Part shown: positions 1 through 8,502 of the stretch, one piece after another | Numbering within the stretch: the stretch's first letter is position 1 | Layout: each line of letters opens with the position of its first letter | NCBI GenBank assembly: GCA_963848825.1 | Contig: CAWKFA010000015.1 | Span: forward strand, 682,001-746,000 | Length of the DNA stretch: 64,000 bases | DNA from: CAVVSQ01 sp963848825 | GTDB lineage: Bacteria > Planctomycetota > Planctomycetia > Gemmatales > Gemmataceae | Direction: 5' to 3' | Translations under genes and position numbers: made by a program | Notes under the pieces: model-generated | Databases searched by the model: none | Seen by the model: only the letters and a program-made list of their open reading frames with translations | Told to the model about the DNA's origin: nothing

Positions 1-638
1 TACGTGCACTCCTCCTTGGCGCCGCCAGCATGACCAAGCGCTTTTTGGAGGAGCCCTTCGATCGCAACCCGGTCCTTCAGTACGCGGCCGTTAATTACCT
101 CATGTTCACGCAACAGGCCAAGCCGATTCGCGTGCTTTCCGTCTGGTCGAAAAAATTGGAAGCGCTCGGCCTCTGGTATGACCAGCTTCTGGCGGAAAGC
201 CTCGGCAAACACGGCACCGGCCCGACCCCCCTCACTACCGTGCAAACACGCGACTTGCACTCGCGCGGTCAGGAACACCAGGAAGGTATGCGCGACAAGG
301 TCATCAATAACCTCCTCGTCAAGGCACCCAACCAGCCGCCCATCATGATCGGCATGTCCGACAAGAACCAGGACGATCTCAATCAATTCAATCGCAAGGG
401 CTTGCCCGACCTAATGAACGCCGCCCACCGGGGCACTAACCAGGCCTATTTCGACGTCTCCCGCCCCACGGCCGATCTCGTGTTACCCGCCCTGTCCGAA
501 CACACGCTGGGCCAACTAATGCAGATGCTCATGCTGGCCACCGTCGTGGAGGGCCGCCTCATGGGCATCAACCCCTACGGACAACCCGGCGTTGAGGCGT
601 ACAAGAAGAACATGAAGGCGCTGCTGAAAACATCGTAA
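1..638 (+). CDS. pgi: Glucose-6-phosphate isomerase, C-terminal part
   Basis: This is the 3' end of a gene that begins left of the window; the open frame reads from base 3. Glucose-6-phosphate isomerase interconverts glucose-6-phosphate and fructose-6-phosphate in the cytoplasm. The visible ~212 residues start in the sugar-isomerase domain (MTKRFLEEPFDRNPVLQYA) and end with the family C-terminal signature QPGVEAYKKNM, in which the lysine of the active-site helix is expected. The run MLMLATVVEGRLMGINPYGQ is typical of the segment just before it. The stop is TAA at 636-638. No neighbour shares its strand nearby. The enzyme would supply hexose phosphate to the same pool used by glgC at 17.4 kb, although that link is only metabolic. 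Family identity is clear; only the N-terminal half is unseen. Confidence 0.93.
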   Translation, partial: RALLLGAASMTKRFLEEPFDRNPVLQYAAVNYLMFTQQAKPIRVLSVWSKKLEALGLWYDQLLAESLGKHGTGPTPLTTVQTRDLHSRGQEHQEGMRDKVINNLLVKAPNQPPIMIGMSDKNQDDLNQFNRKGLPDLMNAAHRGTNQAYFDVSRPTADLVLPALSEHTLGQLMQMLMLATVVEGRLMGINPYGQPGVEAYKKNMKALLKTS

Positions 639-1034
639 TTAACCGGCATTGGTAGAACACCTGGACAACAACGGGCAACGCTACGTTGGTTGTGGCGGGA
701 TAACTTCAAACTGGTTTATTGGCCGAATTTAAATACATGCGGGGAAATTGGAATTTTGTTCAGACTTCTTATTCTGGCAGAAAAACACGTAACCGTAGGG
801 TGGGTCGAGCGTACTCGCGCTGACCCACCGAAACACACGAAATCATCGTCGGTTCAAACAAAAAACCATCACCGCGTTCTCATTAACGTTCCCTACATAC
901 GTACCCTTCGGTGGGTCAGCGCGAGTACGCTCGACCCACCCTACGGATTGATTCGGATAATACTCCCGATGTCCCAGCCTTGATGCCACCGAAGCGATAT
1001 CGCGCGTTTCTCACCCCAAACCCAGCTTTACCGC
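639..1034. other. Intergenic region between pgi and the SDR gene
   Basis: The two flanking genes converge here. The only clear structure is the long inverted repeat described separately (793-946). A 97-codon frame over the repeat (690-983) has no family resemblance and its second half is simply repeat sequence, so I do not call it a gene. Confidence 0.6.
793..946. repeat. Long inverted repeat, two perfect 40-bp arms
   Basis: Arm 1 is 793-832 and arm 2 is 907-946. They are exact reverse complements over 40 bp and separated by 74 bp. Each arm is itself nearly palindromic (GGTGGGTC...GACCCACC, with GAGCGTACTCGCGCT between). Repeats of the form GGGTGGG-C-AGCG...GCCCACC are dispersed in many environmental bacterial genomes and behave like REP/BIME or small non-autonomous elements; that family link is inference. 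The paired arms could also form a strong hairpin that ends the convergent transcripts of pgi and the SDR gene. No transposase is nearby and no target-site duplication was evident. Confidence 0.85.
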
Positions 1035-1793
1035 TCACGGCAACATGACCCGCCCGCCGCTGGCGCCGATGGTGTGGCCCGTCATGAAGCTTGCTTCCTC
1101 GCTGAGCAAAAAGCGAATGACGGCCGCGATTTCTTCGGGCTTGCCGAGGCGACCCAGCGGGGTTTCCTCGACGACGCGTTTGCTCATTTCCGGCGGCATT
1201 ACCTGGGCCATTTCGGTGTCGATGAGTCCCGGCGCGACACCATTGATGCGCACGTTGTGAGGGGCGAAGGCCTCCGCGCAGCAGCGCGTGAAGGCGATGA
1301 CGCCCGCCTTGGAGGTAGCGTAGTGAATTTGCATTTTCCGCGGCCGCAGCGCCGCCACCGACGACAGCGTCACGATACGGCCAAAGCGGCGCTTGATCAT
1401 CTCGTCCTTGACGGCAAACACCGTGAGGTAAGTACCCGTCAAGTTGATATCGATCGTCTCTCGCCAAACATCCAGCGTAAGTTTGCTATGGTCCTGGATG
1501 TTGCTGATGGCGCCGCAGTGGACGAGGTAGTCAATGGGGCCAAGCTGCCGCGCCTCATTGACGAGTTGTTCGACCTCCTCCGGCCTGGCCACATCGCAAC
1601 GGCCAAAAACGACCCGCCGGCCCAGCGCCCGTATCGCCGCGGCCGTCTCCTCGGCATCGCGAACCCGGCTAACATAGCTAAACGCGATATCGGCACCTTC
1701 GCGTGCCAGACGTAAAGCGGTAGCCCTGCCAATGCCGCGAGAGCCGCCGGTGATGAGGACGACGCGGTTGTGAAATTCGGTGGTCATGTACAC
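1035..1793 (-). CDS. FabG-like short-chain dehydrogenase/reductase
   Basis: A 252-residue classical SDR, probably a cytoplasmic NADP(H)-dependent 3-oxoacyl-thioester reductase. Visible motifs are the dinucleotide-binding TGGSRGIG near residues 15-22, the catalytic serine in TLSSVAA, and YATSK with Tyr 13 residues after the Ser and Lys four further on. The C-terminal LGRLGKPEEIAAVIRFLLS plus TGHTIGASGG is the usual FabG ending. The normally conserved NNAG stretch reads HCGA, so substrate or structural adaptation is possible. It lies 71 bp downstream of the adenosine kinase, after a thioesterase and a MaoC dehydratase, consistent with an acyl-chain role. Two in-frame ATGs six bases apart (MYM) make the start uncertain by two residues. 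General SDR assignment is firm; FabG function specifically is not proven. Confidence 0.85.
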   Translation of the reverse strand: MYMTTEFHNRVVLITGGSRGIGRATALRLAREGADIAFSYVSRVRDAEETAAAIRALGRRVVFGRCDVARPEEVEQLVNEARQLGPIDYLVHCGAISNIQDHSKLTLDVWRETIDINLTGTYLTVFAVKDEMIKRRFGRIVTLSSVAALRPRKMQIHYATSKAGVIAFTRCCAEAFAPHNVRINGVAPGLIDTEMAQVMPPEMSKRVVEETPLGRLGKPEEIAAVIRFLLSEEASFMTGHTIGASGGRVMLP

Positions 1794-1864
1794 CTTGGTG
1801 ACGGTAGCAGTATAACCGGACCTACTGAAAATTTAACTGAATCAGAGTCTGAAGCACCCGCTCT

Positions 1865-2868
1865 CTATCTCCGCTTCTCCACCCGCCCCTCCTCCCAAAA
1901 CTCCTTCGTTCCATGATGCAATCGCGCCCCTACCTGCGAGATGACTTTCATCGCCAGGTAACAGGCGCCTCGGGCGGCTTGGGGGACGGGTATGTTGTTG
2001 GTTATGCCGTAGAGGAATGAGCCCGCGAACATGTCGCCGGCGCCGGTTAAATCCCTGGGCTCGCAGGCGAAGGCGGGGAGATGTATTTCGACGCCATCGT
2101 GCCGCACGTAGGCGCCTTTGCGCCGGCCGTGACGGCCACCGAGGGCACGACGGCTTTTAGCTTGCGGAAGGCGTCCTTGGCTGTCGTGGTCTTGGCCAGG
2201 GCACAGGCTTCGGTTTCGTTGCAGAACAGCAGGTCGGCCTGGCCTAGTGCTTCGTGGAAAGCGTTGCCGAAGACTTCGACAATAAAGGCTTCCGAGCAGG
2301 TGAGGGCGATTTTGGTGCCGTGCTGCTTGGCCAGCGTGATTGCTTTCTTGATGGCGCCCTGGCCGGTGTCCGGGTTGGCGAACACGTAGCCTTCGATGAA
2401 GAGCCACTCCGAGCTTTTGATGCGTGCCTCATCGACGTGGCGGGCTGCCAGGTGGCTCGACACCGCCAGGCAGGTGCGCATGGTGCGCTCGGCATCGGGA
2501 GTGATCAGCGCCACGCATGTGCCGGTCGCCTCGCCCAGGATTATGGGGTTGCCGATATCGATGGCGAGTTCCTGAAATTCAGAGGTATAGAAGAGCCCAT
2601 AGCGATCGTCGCCGACGCAGCCGATGAAAGCCGAGCGGCCGCCCAGTTGCGAAAAGGCGATGGTGGAATTGGCCACGGAGCCACCGCTAACAAGCCGCGG
2701 CTCCCGTTCGTGAAAGCGTTTGAGTAGCGCTTGCTGATCAGGCAGGTCCACCAGCCGCATCGTACCACGCTCGAAGCCGAGACTGGCGAAATCCGCCTCC
2801 GACACCTCGACAAAGATATCGACGATCGCGTTGCCCAGACCGCAGAGTTGAAGTTCTTTTTTCGCCAT
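1865..2868 (-). CDS. Adenosine kinase-like PfkB-family sugar kinase (frameshifted here)
   Basis: Predicted cytoplasmic PfkB/ribokinase-family kinase of about 334 residues, closest by pattern to adenosine kinase. The N-terminal part shows GLGNAIVDI and the GGSVANSTIAFSQLGG motif that binds the ribose. The C-terminal catalytic signature DLTGAGDMFAGSFL carries the base Asp. The two halves lie in different frames. The first frame runs 2868 to about 2129 (ending VAVTAG), after which the second frame continues as KGAYVRHDGVEIHLPAF to the stop at 1865. One base missing near 2129 restores a continuous protein, and the region matches the family on both sides, so an assembly indel is likelier than a pseudogene. 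The start lies 11 bp after the gltX stop, suggesting cotranscription. Confidence 0.82.
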
Positions 2869-2879
2869 GAGATACCTTT

Positions 2880-4427
2880 TTAAAGTGTCAACGCATGCGC
2901 AATGCGCCGCAGCGTTTCATCCTTGCCCAGGATTGCCAAAATCTCGAAGACACCTGGTCCGATCATAACGCCGGTGACGGCCACACGCAGAACATGATTC
3001 ACGTCGCCCAGCTTGATTTGACGGCGCTCGCAAAAATCTCTAATGCTGGTTTCAAGCGTGGCGTGGTCGAAGATCGGCAGTTCACGCAAAAGGTCGGCCG
3101 CTTCTCGCAAAAGTGCCGCGCCGCCATCTTTTTTCAGTCTTTTCTCCACGGCTTTGGGGTCGTAGGCAGGGTCCTGGAAGAAAAATGAGCCGTAGAGGAA
3201 GATGTCGGTATAGACTTTGAGCCGGTCGCCGCAGGCCTCGACAACCAGGCGAATCTTTTCTTGCGTGGCGGCGTCCAGGGAATCGGGCACGAGGCCAGCA
3301 CGCTGAAGGAAGGGCACCACGCCGCGCGCTTTTTCTTCAAGCGGCAGCATGCGCATGTATTCGCCGGCCAGCCACAGCAGCTTTTCCGGGTCAAAGCTGG
3401 CGGCCGAGTTATTGACGCGCTCGAGGCCAAAGTTCTTCGTCATCTCCGGCAGCGGAATGATCTCCGATTTATCATCGAGCGACCAGCCCAGGCGGCCGAA
3501 GTAATTCACGAGGCTGGCCGGGAGATAGCCCATGGTTTCGTAGAAGGCCACCATCACGGGGTTCAAGGTTTCCTGGTTCATGATCTGCTCATCGGTCAGG
3601 TCGCCGGGCACCGCATGCACGGCGCACAGCTTGGCCACGATGTCGGCAGTCATGAACTTTTTGGCGTCCCGTTTGCTCAGCTTCTTGGTTGAACTTGGCG
3701 CATTGACGACGGGGACATGCGCGAACTTGGGCACGTCAAACCCCAGGGCCTGGTAGGCCAATACTTGCACCGGCGTATTGGAGAGATGTTCCTTGGCACG
3801 GACGACGTGCGTGATGAGCATGCTGACGTCGTCAACGACGGTGGCGAAATTATAGAGCGCGCTGCCGTCGGGCCGCAGGATCACCGGATCGCCGATGGTA
3901 TCGGTCTGAACCTCGACTCGGCCGCAAATCAAATCATCGATAACGACCGTTTGGCCGCCGGTGACCTTGAGGCGCAAGGCCGCGGGCGCCTGCTGATAGA
4001 GTTGCTGGCACTCCGGCGGCGGTGTTTCTCGATGCTGTCCCCGATGGACATAATTCTTTTTGGTTTTTTCGGCCTCCTTGCGTTCCAGATCGAGTTCTTC
4101 CCTGGTGCGATAGCAGGGATAGGCTTTGCCTTCGGCGAGCAGGCGCAGGGCCGCCTCGCGGTAGAGATGCTTGCGTTGTGACTGGAAGTAGGGCGCGTGC
4201 GGGCCGCCGACTTCGGGCCCTTCGTCCCAGTTGATGCCCAGCCAGCGAAAGCCGTCGAGAATGGGCTGGAGCGCCTCGGGCCGATTGCGCTGATCGTCGG
4301 TATCGTCGATGCGCAGGATGAACTTGCCGTCCCGGCCGCGCGCCAGCAGCCAGTTGAAGAGAGCGGTACGGACGCCGCCGATGTGGAGATAGCCGGTGGG
4401 GCTGGGGGCGAAACGTGTACGTATCAT
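2880..4427 (-). CDS. gltX: Glutamyl-tRNA synthetase
   Basis: An intact 515-residue class I aminoacyl-tRNA synthetase that charges tRNA-Glu (and perhaps tRNA-Gln, if a GatCAB transamidation route exists). The HIGH-type motif is PTGYLHIGGVRTALFNW near residues 9-25 and the KMSKS-type motif is KKLSKRDAK near residue 250. The RIDDTD motif, common to Glu/Gln enzymes, follows the first. The C-terminal anticodon-binding helical domain is present and the length is normal. Its ATG overlaps the stop of the restored MaoC frame (ATGA), which implies translational coupling to the upstream acyl genes. The adenosine kinase follows 11 bp downstream. No anomalies were seen. Confidence 0.97.
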   Translation of the reverse strand: MIRTRFAPSPTGYLHIGGVRTALFNWLLARGRDGKFILRIDDTDDQRNRPEALQPILDGFRWLGINWDEGPEVGGPHAPYFQSQRKHLYREAALRLLAEGKAYPCYRTREELDLERKEAEKTKKNYVHRGQHRETPPPECQQLYQQAPAALRLKVTGGQTVVIDDLICGRVEVQTDTIGDPVILRPDGSALYNFATVVDDVSMLITHVVRAKEHLSNTPVQVLAYQALGFDVPKFAHVPVVNAPSSTKKLSKRDAKKFMTADIVAKLCAVHAVPGDLTDEQIMNQETLNPVMVAFYETMGYLPASLVNYFGRLGWSLDDKSEIIPLPEMTKNFGLERVNNSAASFDPEKLLWLAGEYMRMLPLEEKARGVVPFLQRAGLVPDSLDAATQEKIRLVVEACGDRLKVYTDIFLYGSFFFQDPAYDPKAVEKRLKKDGGAALLREAADLLRELPIFDHATLETSIRDFCERRQIKLGDVNHVLRVAVTGVMIGPGVFEILAILGKDETLRRIAHALTL

Positions 4428-4898
4428 TCTTGCTCACCCTTGCGGAGATTGGCCCGGCCCTCGACCAACGTCATGATGGTCCCTTCCTGGACGGTTTTAT
4501 CTTCCTGGTTGCTAATGGTTCGTATCCAGGTTATGAGGCCGCGCCGGCCGCGCGCGTTCCTCTTTTTCCAGTATTTTGGTTTTTACATGAATCGTGTCGC
4601 CAATGTAGACGGGCAGTTTGAATTGCCAATCGCGAACTCCGACGAAGGCGAGGGTGCGCATTGGGGGCGATTGCATGCCCAGGCCGCTGCTGATGGCCCA
4701 GATGAGCAAGCCATGCGCGATGGGCTTGCGATAAACGGTTGTCTTGGCAAACTCATGGTCCATGTGGATGGGGTTGAAGTCGCCGCTCAGGCCGGCATAG
4801 GTCACCACGTCGGTTTCCGTGACCGTGCGCCCCAGCGAACGCCACTGCTGGCCCACTTCCACATCGTCGAAAAACAAATACATGCCCGGGTAGGACAT
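4424..4898 (-). CDS. MaoC-family hot-dog dehydratase (frameshifted here)
   Basis: A cytoplasmic hot-dog-fold protein of the MaoC/(R)-specific enoyl-CoA hydratase family. The catalytic stretch is GDFNPIHMDHEFAKTT, with the Asp and His of the hydratase dyad, followed by AHGLLIWAISSGL. The unbroken frame ends early at 4512. Shifting frame near 4540, inside an alternating GC tract, continues as GLITWIRTISNQEDKTVQEG, matching the usual family C-terminus, and stops at 4424-4426 exactly overlapping the gltX start as ATGA. That fit strongly suggests the break is an indel in the assembly. It sits 5 bp downstream of the thioesterase, so the two hot-dog genes form a pair acting on acyl thioesters. The physiological substrate is unknown. 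Confidence 0.85.
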
Positions 4899-4903
4899 GG
4901 TTT

Positions 4904-5311
4904 TTACCTCACCTCAGGGATCAGCAACGGCGTCGGCTTGCGTTCCTTGTCATCCACGCCAACATAAACAACTTCGGCCTCGGTCACCTGCAAAACTTCC
5001 GTGCCTCGTTCGACTTCGACCTGAATGTGCATGGTGATGGACGTGCGGCCCACGTGCACTAGCCGCGTCAAAAAGCGCACCACGTCGCCGACCATGACCG
5101 GCTTCTTGAACTCCACGCGGTTGACGGCCACCGTGACGAGATCGGGCAACGGGCCGCCCGCCTTCTGCACCTCGCGCCGCGCACCCAGCGCCCCTGCCTG
5201 GTCGATGTAGCTGAGTATGACGCCGCCGAAGATGGAGCCCAGCGGATTGGTGTCCCGTGGCATCATGACAACCTGGATCGCCAGGTAGAGCTCCGACACC
5301 GAATTCTCCAT
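4904..5311 (-). CDS. Acyl-CoA thioesterase, hot-dog fold (YciA-like)
   Basis: A 135-residue single hot-dog-domain protein that probably hydrolyses acyl-CoA thioesters in the cytoplasm. The segment MMPRDTNPLGSIFGGVILSY is the hallmark of the YciA/BACH acyl-CoA hydrolase family (catalytic Asp in the conserved N-P-G-FGG context). VTVAVNRVEFKKPVMVGDVV is the second conserved strand pair. Length is normal and the frame is intact. It is the first gene of the minus-strand operon thioesterase, MaoC, gltX, adenosine kinase, SDR. The 170 bp upstream hold palindromic repeats rather than an obvious promoter. Substrate chain length cannot be inferred from sequence alone. Confidence 0.9.
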   Translation of the reverse strand: MENSVSELYLAIQVVMMPRDTNPLGSIFGGVILSYIDQAGALGARREVQKAGGPLPDLVTVAVNRVEFKKPVMVGDVVRFLTRLVHVGRTSITMHIQVEVERGTEVLQVTEAEVVYVGVDDKERKPTPLLIPEVR

Positions 5312-5326
5312 TCAAAAGCACCGTGT

Positions 5327-5400
5327 CGGAAGTCATGAAACTTCCGGTAGCGCCAATTGACGATGCTTGACGCAAGGGCTCGGAAGTCTCACGACTTCCG
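5327..5400. repeat. Two GGAAGT palindromes
   Basis: Two short stem-loops of related sequence: CGGAAGT/ACTTCCG with a 6-base loop at 5327-5346, and CGGAAGTC/GACTTCCG with a 4-base loop at 5381-5400. Both lie upstream of the thioesterase and downstream of the BatD-like gene. They look like members of a dispersed small palindrome family, and could also act as a transcript 3' structure for one operon and a 5' structure for the other. Confidence 0.65.
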
Positions 5401-5494
5401 CTACATAGACACGCCTGGATTTCGCTTATGTTATTTGCGCTGGCAAACTTTGACCACAAACTCGCGACCGTAGATGCCATGCGTCAAGCATCGT
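5360..5494. repeat. 15-bp inverted repeat pair
   Basis: ACGATGCTTGACGCA at 5360-5374 is the exact reverse complement of 5480-5494, with 105 bp between. The right arm overlaps the last codons and stop of the BatD-like gene. Together with the nested palindrome at 5381-5400 this resembles the ends of a small non-autonomous element or a dispersed repeat cluster. Confidence 0.6.
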
Positions 5495-6433
5495 TATGGC
5501 TGGAAATAAAAGTTCGAGCCAGGTTGAGTCTCGTCAGGCATTCCTGCGCGGAGACCGCTCCGCCGGCAAACTTGGCAAGGTCGGCAGCCGTGAAGAAAGC
5601 ACGCAACAACTCTTGTTGCGTGGCAGTGAGCCTTGGCGTGGCTTGCAGCATGTCCAGGAATTCGGGGGTAGTGCGGTGCCGCGCGGGGAGTTGATATTCC
5701 TTTTCCAGGAAACGGCGCAGGATGTTGGCCAGGATTGCATGAAACCGGTCGACTCTGTTTTTCTGTGGTAAATCCAGCGACGCCAGCCGGTCGAGCCCGC
5801 GCAATGCCCACATGCTGGCGGGAAACGGGGCCGGCCGTGACCGCCGCCGCCACCAGATGAAACCAACGATTGCGAGGAGGAGTAGAGCGCCGGCCGCTAG
5901 CCCTGGCCAGTAGTCCGTCTCCACATCCTCGACAGTCGGCACCACCTCGATGAAGGTTGGATCGCGAACGTTCTTGACATCGGGATTCGTCAGCGCGGTG
6001 ACAACTTGAACATTGAACGGCTGCCAGACGATCATTCGCGGTTCACCGTCGGCAATCTCAAAGGACTCGATTTGCAGGGGCAGGGTCCCTGGCGAGAGGC
6101 TCTAAAACATAAAGCTGCCGCCAAACCTTGCCTTCTTTGTCGATTTACCACTGGCACGGGCGTGTTTTTGACAACGTGCCAGCCCGGCGATTTTGTGATC
6201 CGGCGGGGGGGCTTGATCTTTTCGTGCGTCGTGCCGGTGATAGTGATCGTGATGGGCAAGGTATCTGCCAGGCCTATTCTAAAGCCCTTTTGTTCTGGCG
6301 GCGCGTCGACAGCAAGCGTGGCCGGTCCGTTGCTTTGTGCCACCACCGGGTCAGCACCCGGGCAGGACGTGCCTGGGACAAGCAGGCAGCAGGCAGCGGC
6401 AGCGAGGCACCAAGTCATCTGTTTGAGCAACAT
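5484..6433 (-). CDS. BatD/DUF4381-like membrane protein (two frame breaks here)
   Basis: Predicted exported protein of about 316 residues, anchored by one central helix. The N-terminus has a lipoprotein-like or secretory signal (hydrophobic run ending LLVPGTSC). A beta-rich extracytoplasmic region follows, then a helix (GLAAGALLLLAIVGFIWW) and a cytoplasmic helical tail that resembles DUF4381/BatD C-termini. The frame changes at about 6145 (a TTT run, likely one base too many) and at about 6092; the restored middle reads IDKEGKVWRQLYVLEPLA then PGTLPLQIESFEIADGEP. Its ATG shares one base with the stop of the DUF58 gene, so the two are translationally coupled. BatD-like proteins typically accompany DUF58 and MoxR proteins. 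Function here is inferred only from that context. Confidence 0.7.
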
Positions 6434-7313
6434 TAGCGACGCCCCAGGCGACGTTCGCGGAGGTGAAAGAAGCGCGTGAGCGCCTCCAGATGGTTGCCCT
6501 CGGTGGAGAGTTCGATCAAGTCGACGCGCGAAGAATGCGCGAACAGTCGCAGGGCGTCAAGGCGGGCGTTGGTCTTCCGCTGGAGCGCCTCCTGAAATCC
6601 TCGCGCGGAGGTATCAATCAAGGCAACTTGGCCTGTTTCCGCATCCTCCAACTCGACCAGGCCTACGGGCGGCAAGGAGAGCTCACTGGGATCGGACAGG
6701 GCCAGTCCAATCAGGTCGTGGCGTTGCCCGGTCCGCTTCAGAGCGCCTTCGAAGCCTTTGTCCAGGAAGTCACTGATCAAAAAGACGATGACTTGACGAT
6801 GCTGTACCTTATTAAGGAAGTCGAGCCCTGCGACAGACAGGTGCCGGGAGAGCTGGGCTCAAAAAACAAAATATCGCGTATAAGCCGAAGTACGTGGCGC
6901 ACCCCCTTGCGTGGGGGCACAAATCTTTCCATGCTCTCGCTGAACGCGATCATGCCAACCTTGTCATTATTGCTGATGGCAGCAAAGGCCAGGAGGGCGG
7001 TGACCTCCGCGATCACCTCGCGTTTTTGCTTGTCGCGCGTGCCAAATAGCTGGCTGCGGCTGCAATCGACAAGGAGGAAGACCGTCAGCTCGCGCTCCTC
7101 CACAAATCGCTTGACGAAAGGGTGTCCCATGCGTGCGGTGACGTTCCAATCGATGGAACGCACGTCGTCGCCGGCCTGGTATTCGCGTACCTCCTCGAAA
7201 GCGACGCCAGTCCCCCGAAACACGCTCTTGTAGTTGCCGCCCAGCAAATCTTCGACGGCGCGCGCGCGGATATGAAGGCGACGGATTTGACGCTCAAGGT
7301 CCTTGGGGAGCAT
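6433..7313 (-). CDS. DUF58 domain protein (frameshifted here)
   Basis: A cytoplasmic DUF58 protein of about 293 residues; the family is usually encoded beside MoxR AAA+ ATPases and may act in protein maturation or envelope processes. The hallmark is EYQAGDDVRSIDWNVTAR around residues 45-62, followed by PFVKRFVEERE and a vWA-like core beginning TVFLLVDCSRS (degenerate MIDAS). I take the ATG at 7313 (MLPKDLERQI) because family similarity begins there. The frame changes near 6840; the second frame continues LDFLNKVQHRQVIVFLISDF to the stop at 6433-6435, which overlaps the next gene's ATG. No MoxR or Bat vWA gene is adjacent: upstream is a divergent, unrelated membrane protein. Confidence 0.82.
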
Positions 7314-7480
7314 TAAAACGCCTTTTTTTGCGGTCCCAGAACTGTACGAATGTATCCGTTCCGCCAAGCCGTGCCAATTTTGCTCAAAATGCCTTTTTAT
7401 CGCCAGAAATAACCTATACTTGCGTTGACTCGTTGACGGCAAGGCCGAATAGAACCAACGAACTTCAAGGTAACGCAACC

Positions 7481-8496
7481 ATGGCAATGGTTTGTCCACA
7501 ATGTAATCGAACCTTTGAGCAACGCCTCAATTGCGGCGGCTGCGGCGGGCGCTGTTATTTCTCGCTAATACCCGTGCTGTAACTGCAGAGGGCGGCGTCA
7601 CCGCGGACACGACTCAGTGGCAGCAAACGCCGTGGGGGCGAATGGCAGTTGGCCTAATTCTCGCCCAGGGACTTGGCTACGGCCTGCAGCAGCTGCTGAC
7701 GGCGGGCCTGATGGCTTCCGGCGAAAGTTCTTCAGTTTGGACCACCTTATGGGGCATTGTCCTACTCCATGGAGTGCAGGGATTATGTCTGCTGATCGGG
7801 GGCGCCATGTGCGGCGCAGGCAAAAAACGCGGCATACTTTACGGCAGCCTGGTCGGACTGGTCAACGGACTGATATTTTTGATGCTTCAGCGGCAAACCG
7901 GCGAAAACCTGACGGAAATCGCTCTTTACGGACAGCCGATTTTGCACATGGCTTTCGGTGCCTTTGGCGGCCTCGTCGGCACCTTGATCTGGAAGCCGGT
8001 TCGGAACTTACAAGTCGTTGAACCAATTGGCGGGCAAACCCCATTGCCAATCCCTGCACCCTCCTTTACGTTTCTGTCTGGGCCGGTTTACCTGGGCCGG
8101 GTATGCCTGGGCGTATTTGTCGTGGTTTGCGGCGTGGTCTGGTCCAACGCCATTTTAAATTGGGTGATGAACGCCAGTCAGGGCTCGCTCGAAATCAGGA
8201 CCCATTTACAAGCCCAGTTGATAGGCTGGGAGGTTTGCGCACTGGCGACGTTATTCGGCGCTGGTTTGGCCGGCTCCAACACCTTCAACGGACTTAAACA
8301 GGGCCTCTGCGTCGGCGTGGGTTCCAGCCTGATCCTGGCCGGCGTTCACCTCGGAAGCCAGGCCGTCATGCTGGAAACCACCTTGTTAATGATCGTCGGC
8401 ATCCTGGCATTGACGATGGCCGGCGGCTGGTTTGGCAGCCAATTGTTTCCTCCTATCGGTGCCGCCCGTCGCCGCAACCGCATATTGACCGGTTGA
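7481..8496 (+). CDS. Zinc-ribbon polytopic membrane protein, unknown function (frameshifted here)
   Basis: Not recognised as a named family. The ATG at 7481 follows AAGG with suitable spacing and opens a short zinc ribbon (CPQCNRTFEQRLNCGGCGGR) that would bind one zinc through four cysteines. Inside the ribbon, near 7550, the frame changes by one base. The continuing frame reads LLFLANTRAV and then a roughly 300-residue membrane region with about eight hydrophobic helices in two similar halves (GLILAQGLGYGLQQ; CLLIGGAMCGAGKKRGILYG; VCALATLFGAGLAGSN). The ribbon-plus-membrane layout is common in planctomycete proteins of unknown role. It is divergent from the DUF58 gene (167 bp apart) and its stop lies 6 bp from the end of the convergent esterase gene. 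Confidence 0.68.
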
Positions 8497-8502
8497 TGAC
8501 GG

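Noticed and set aside
690..983. 97-codon frame over the 40-bp inverted repeat
   Set aside because: Contains repeat sequence in both directions, has no ribosome-binding site and no similarity to a family.
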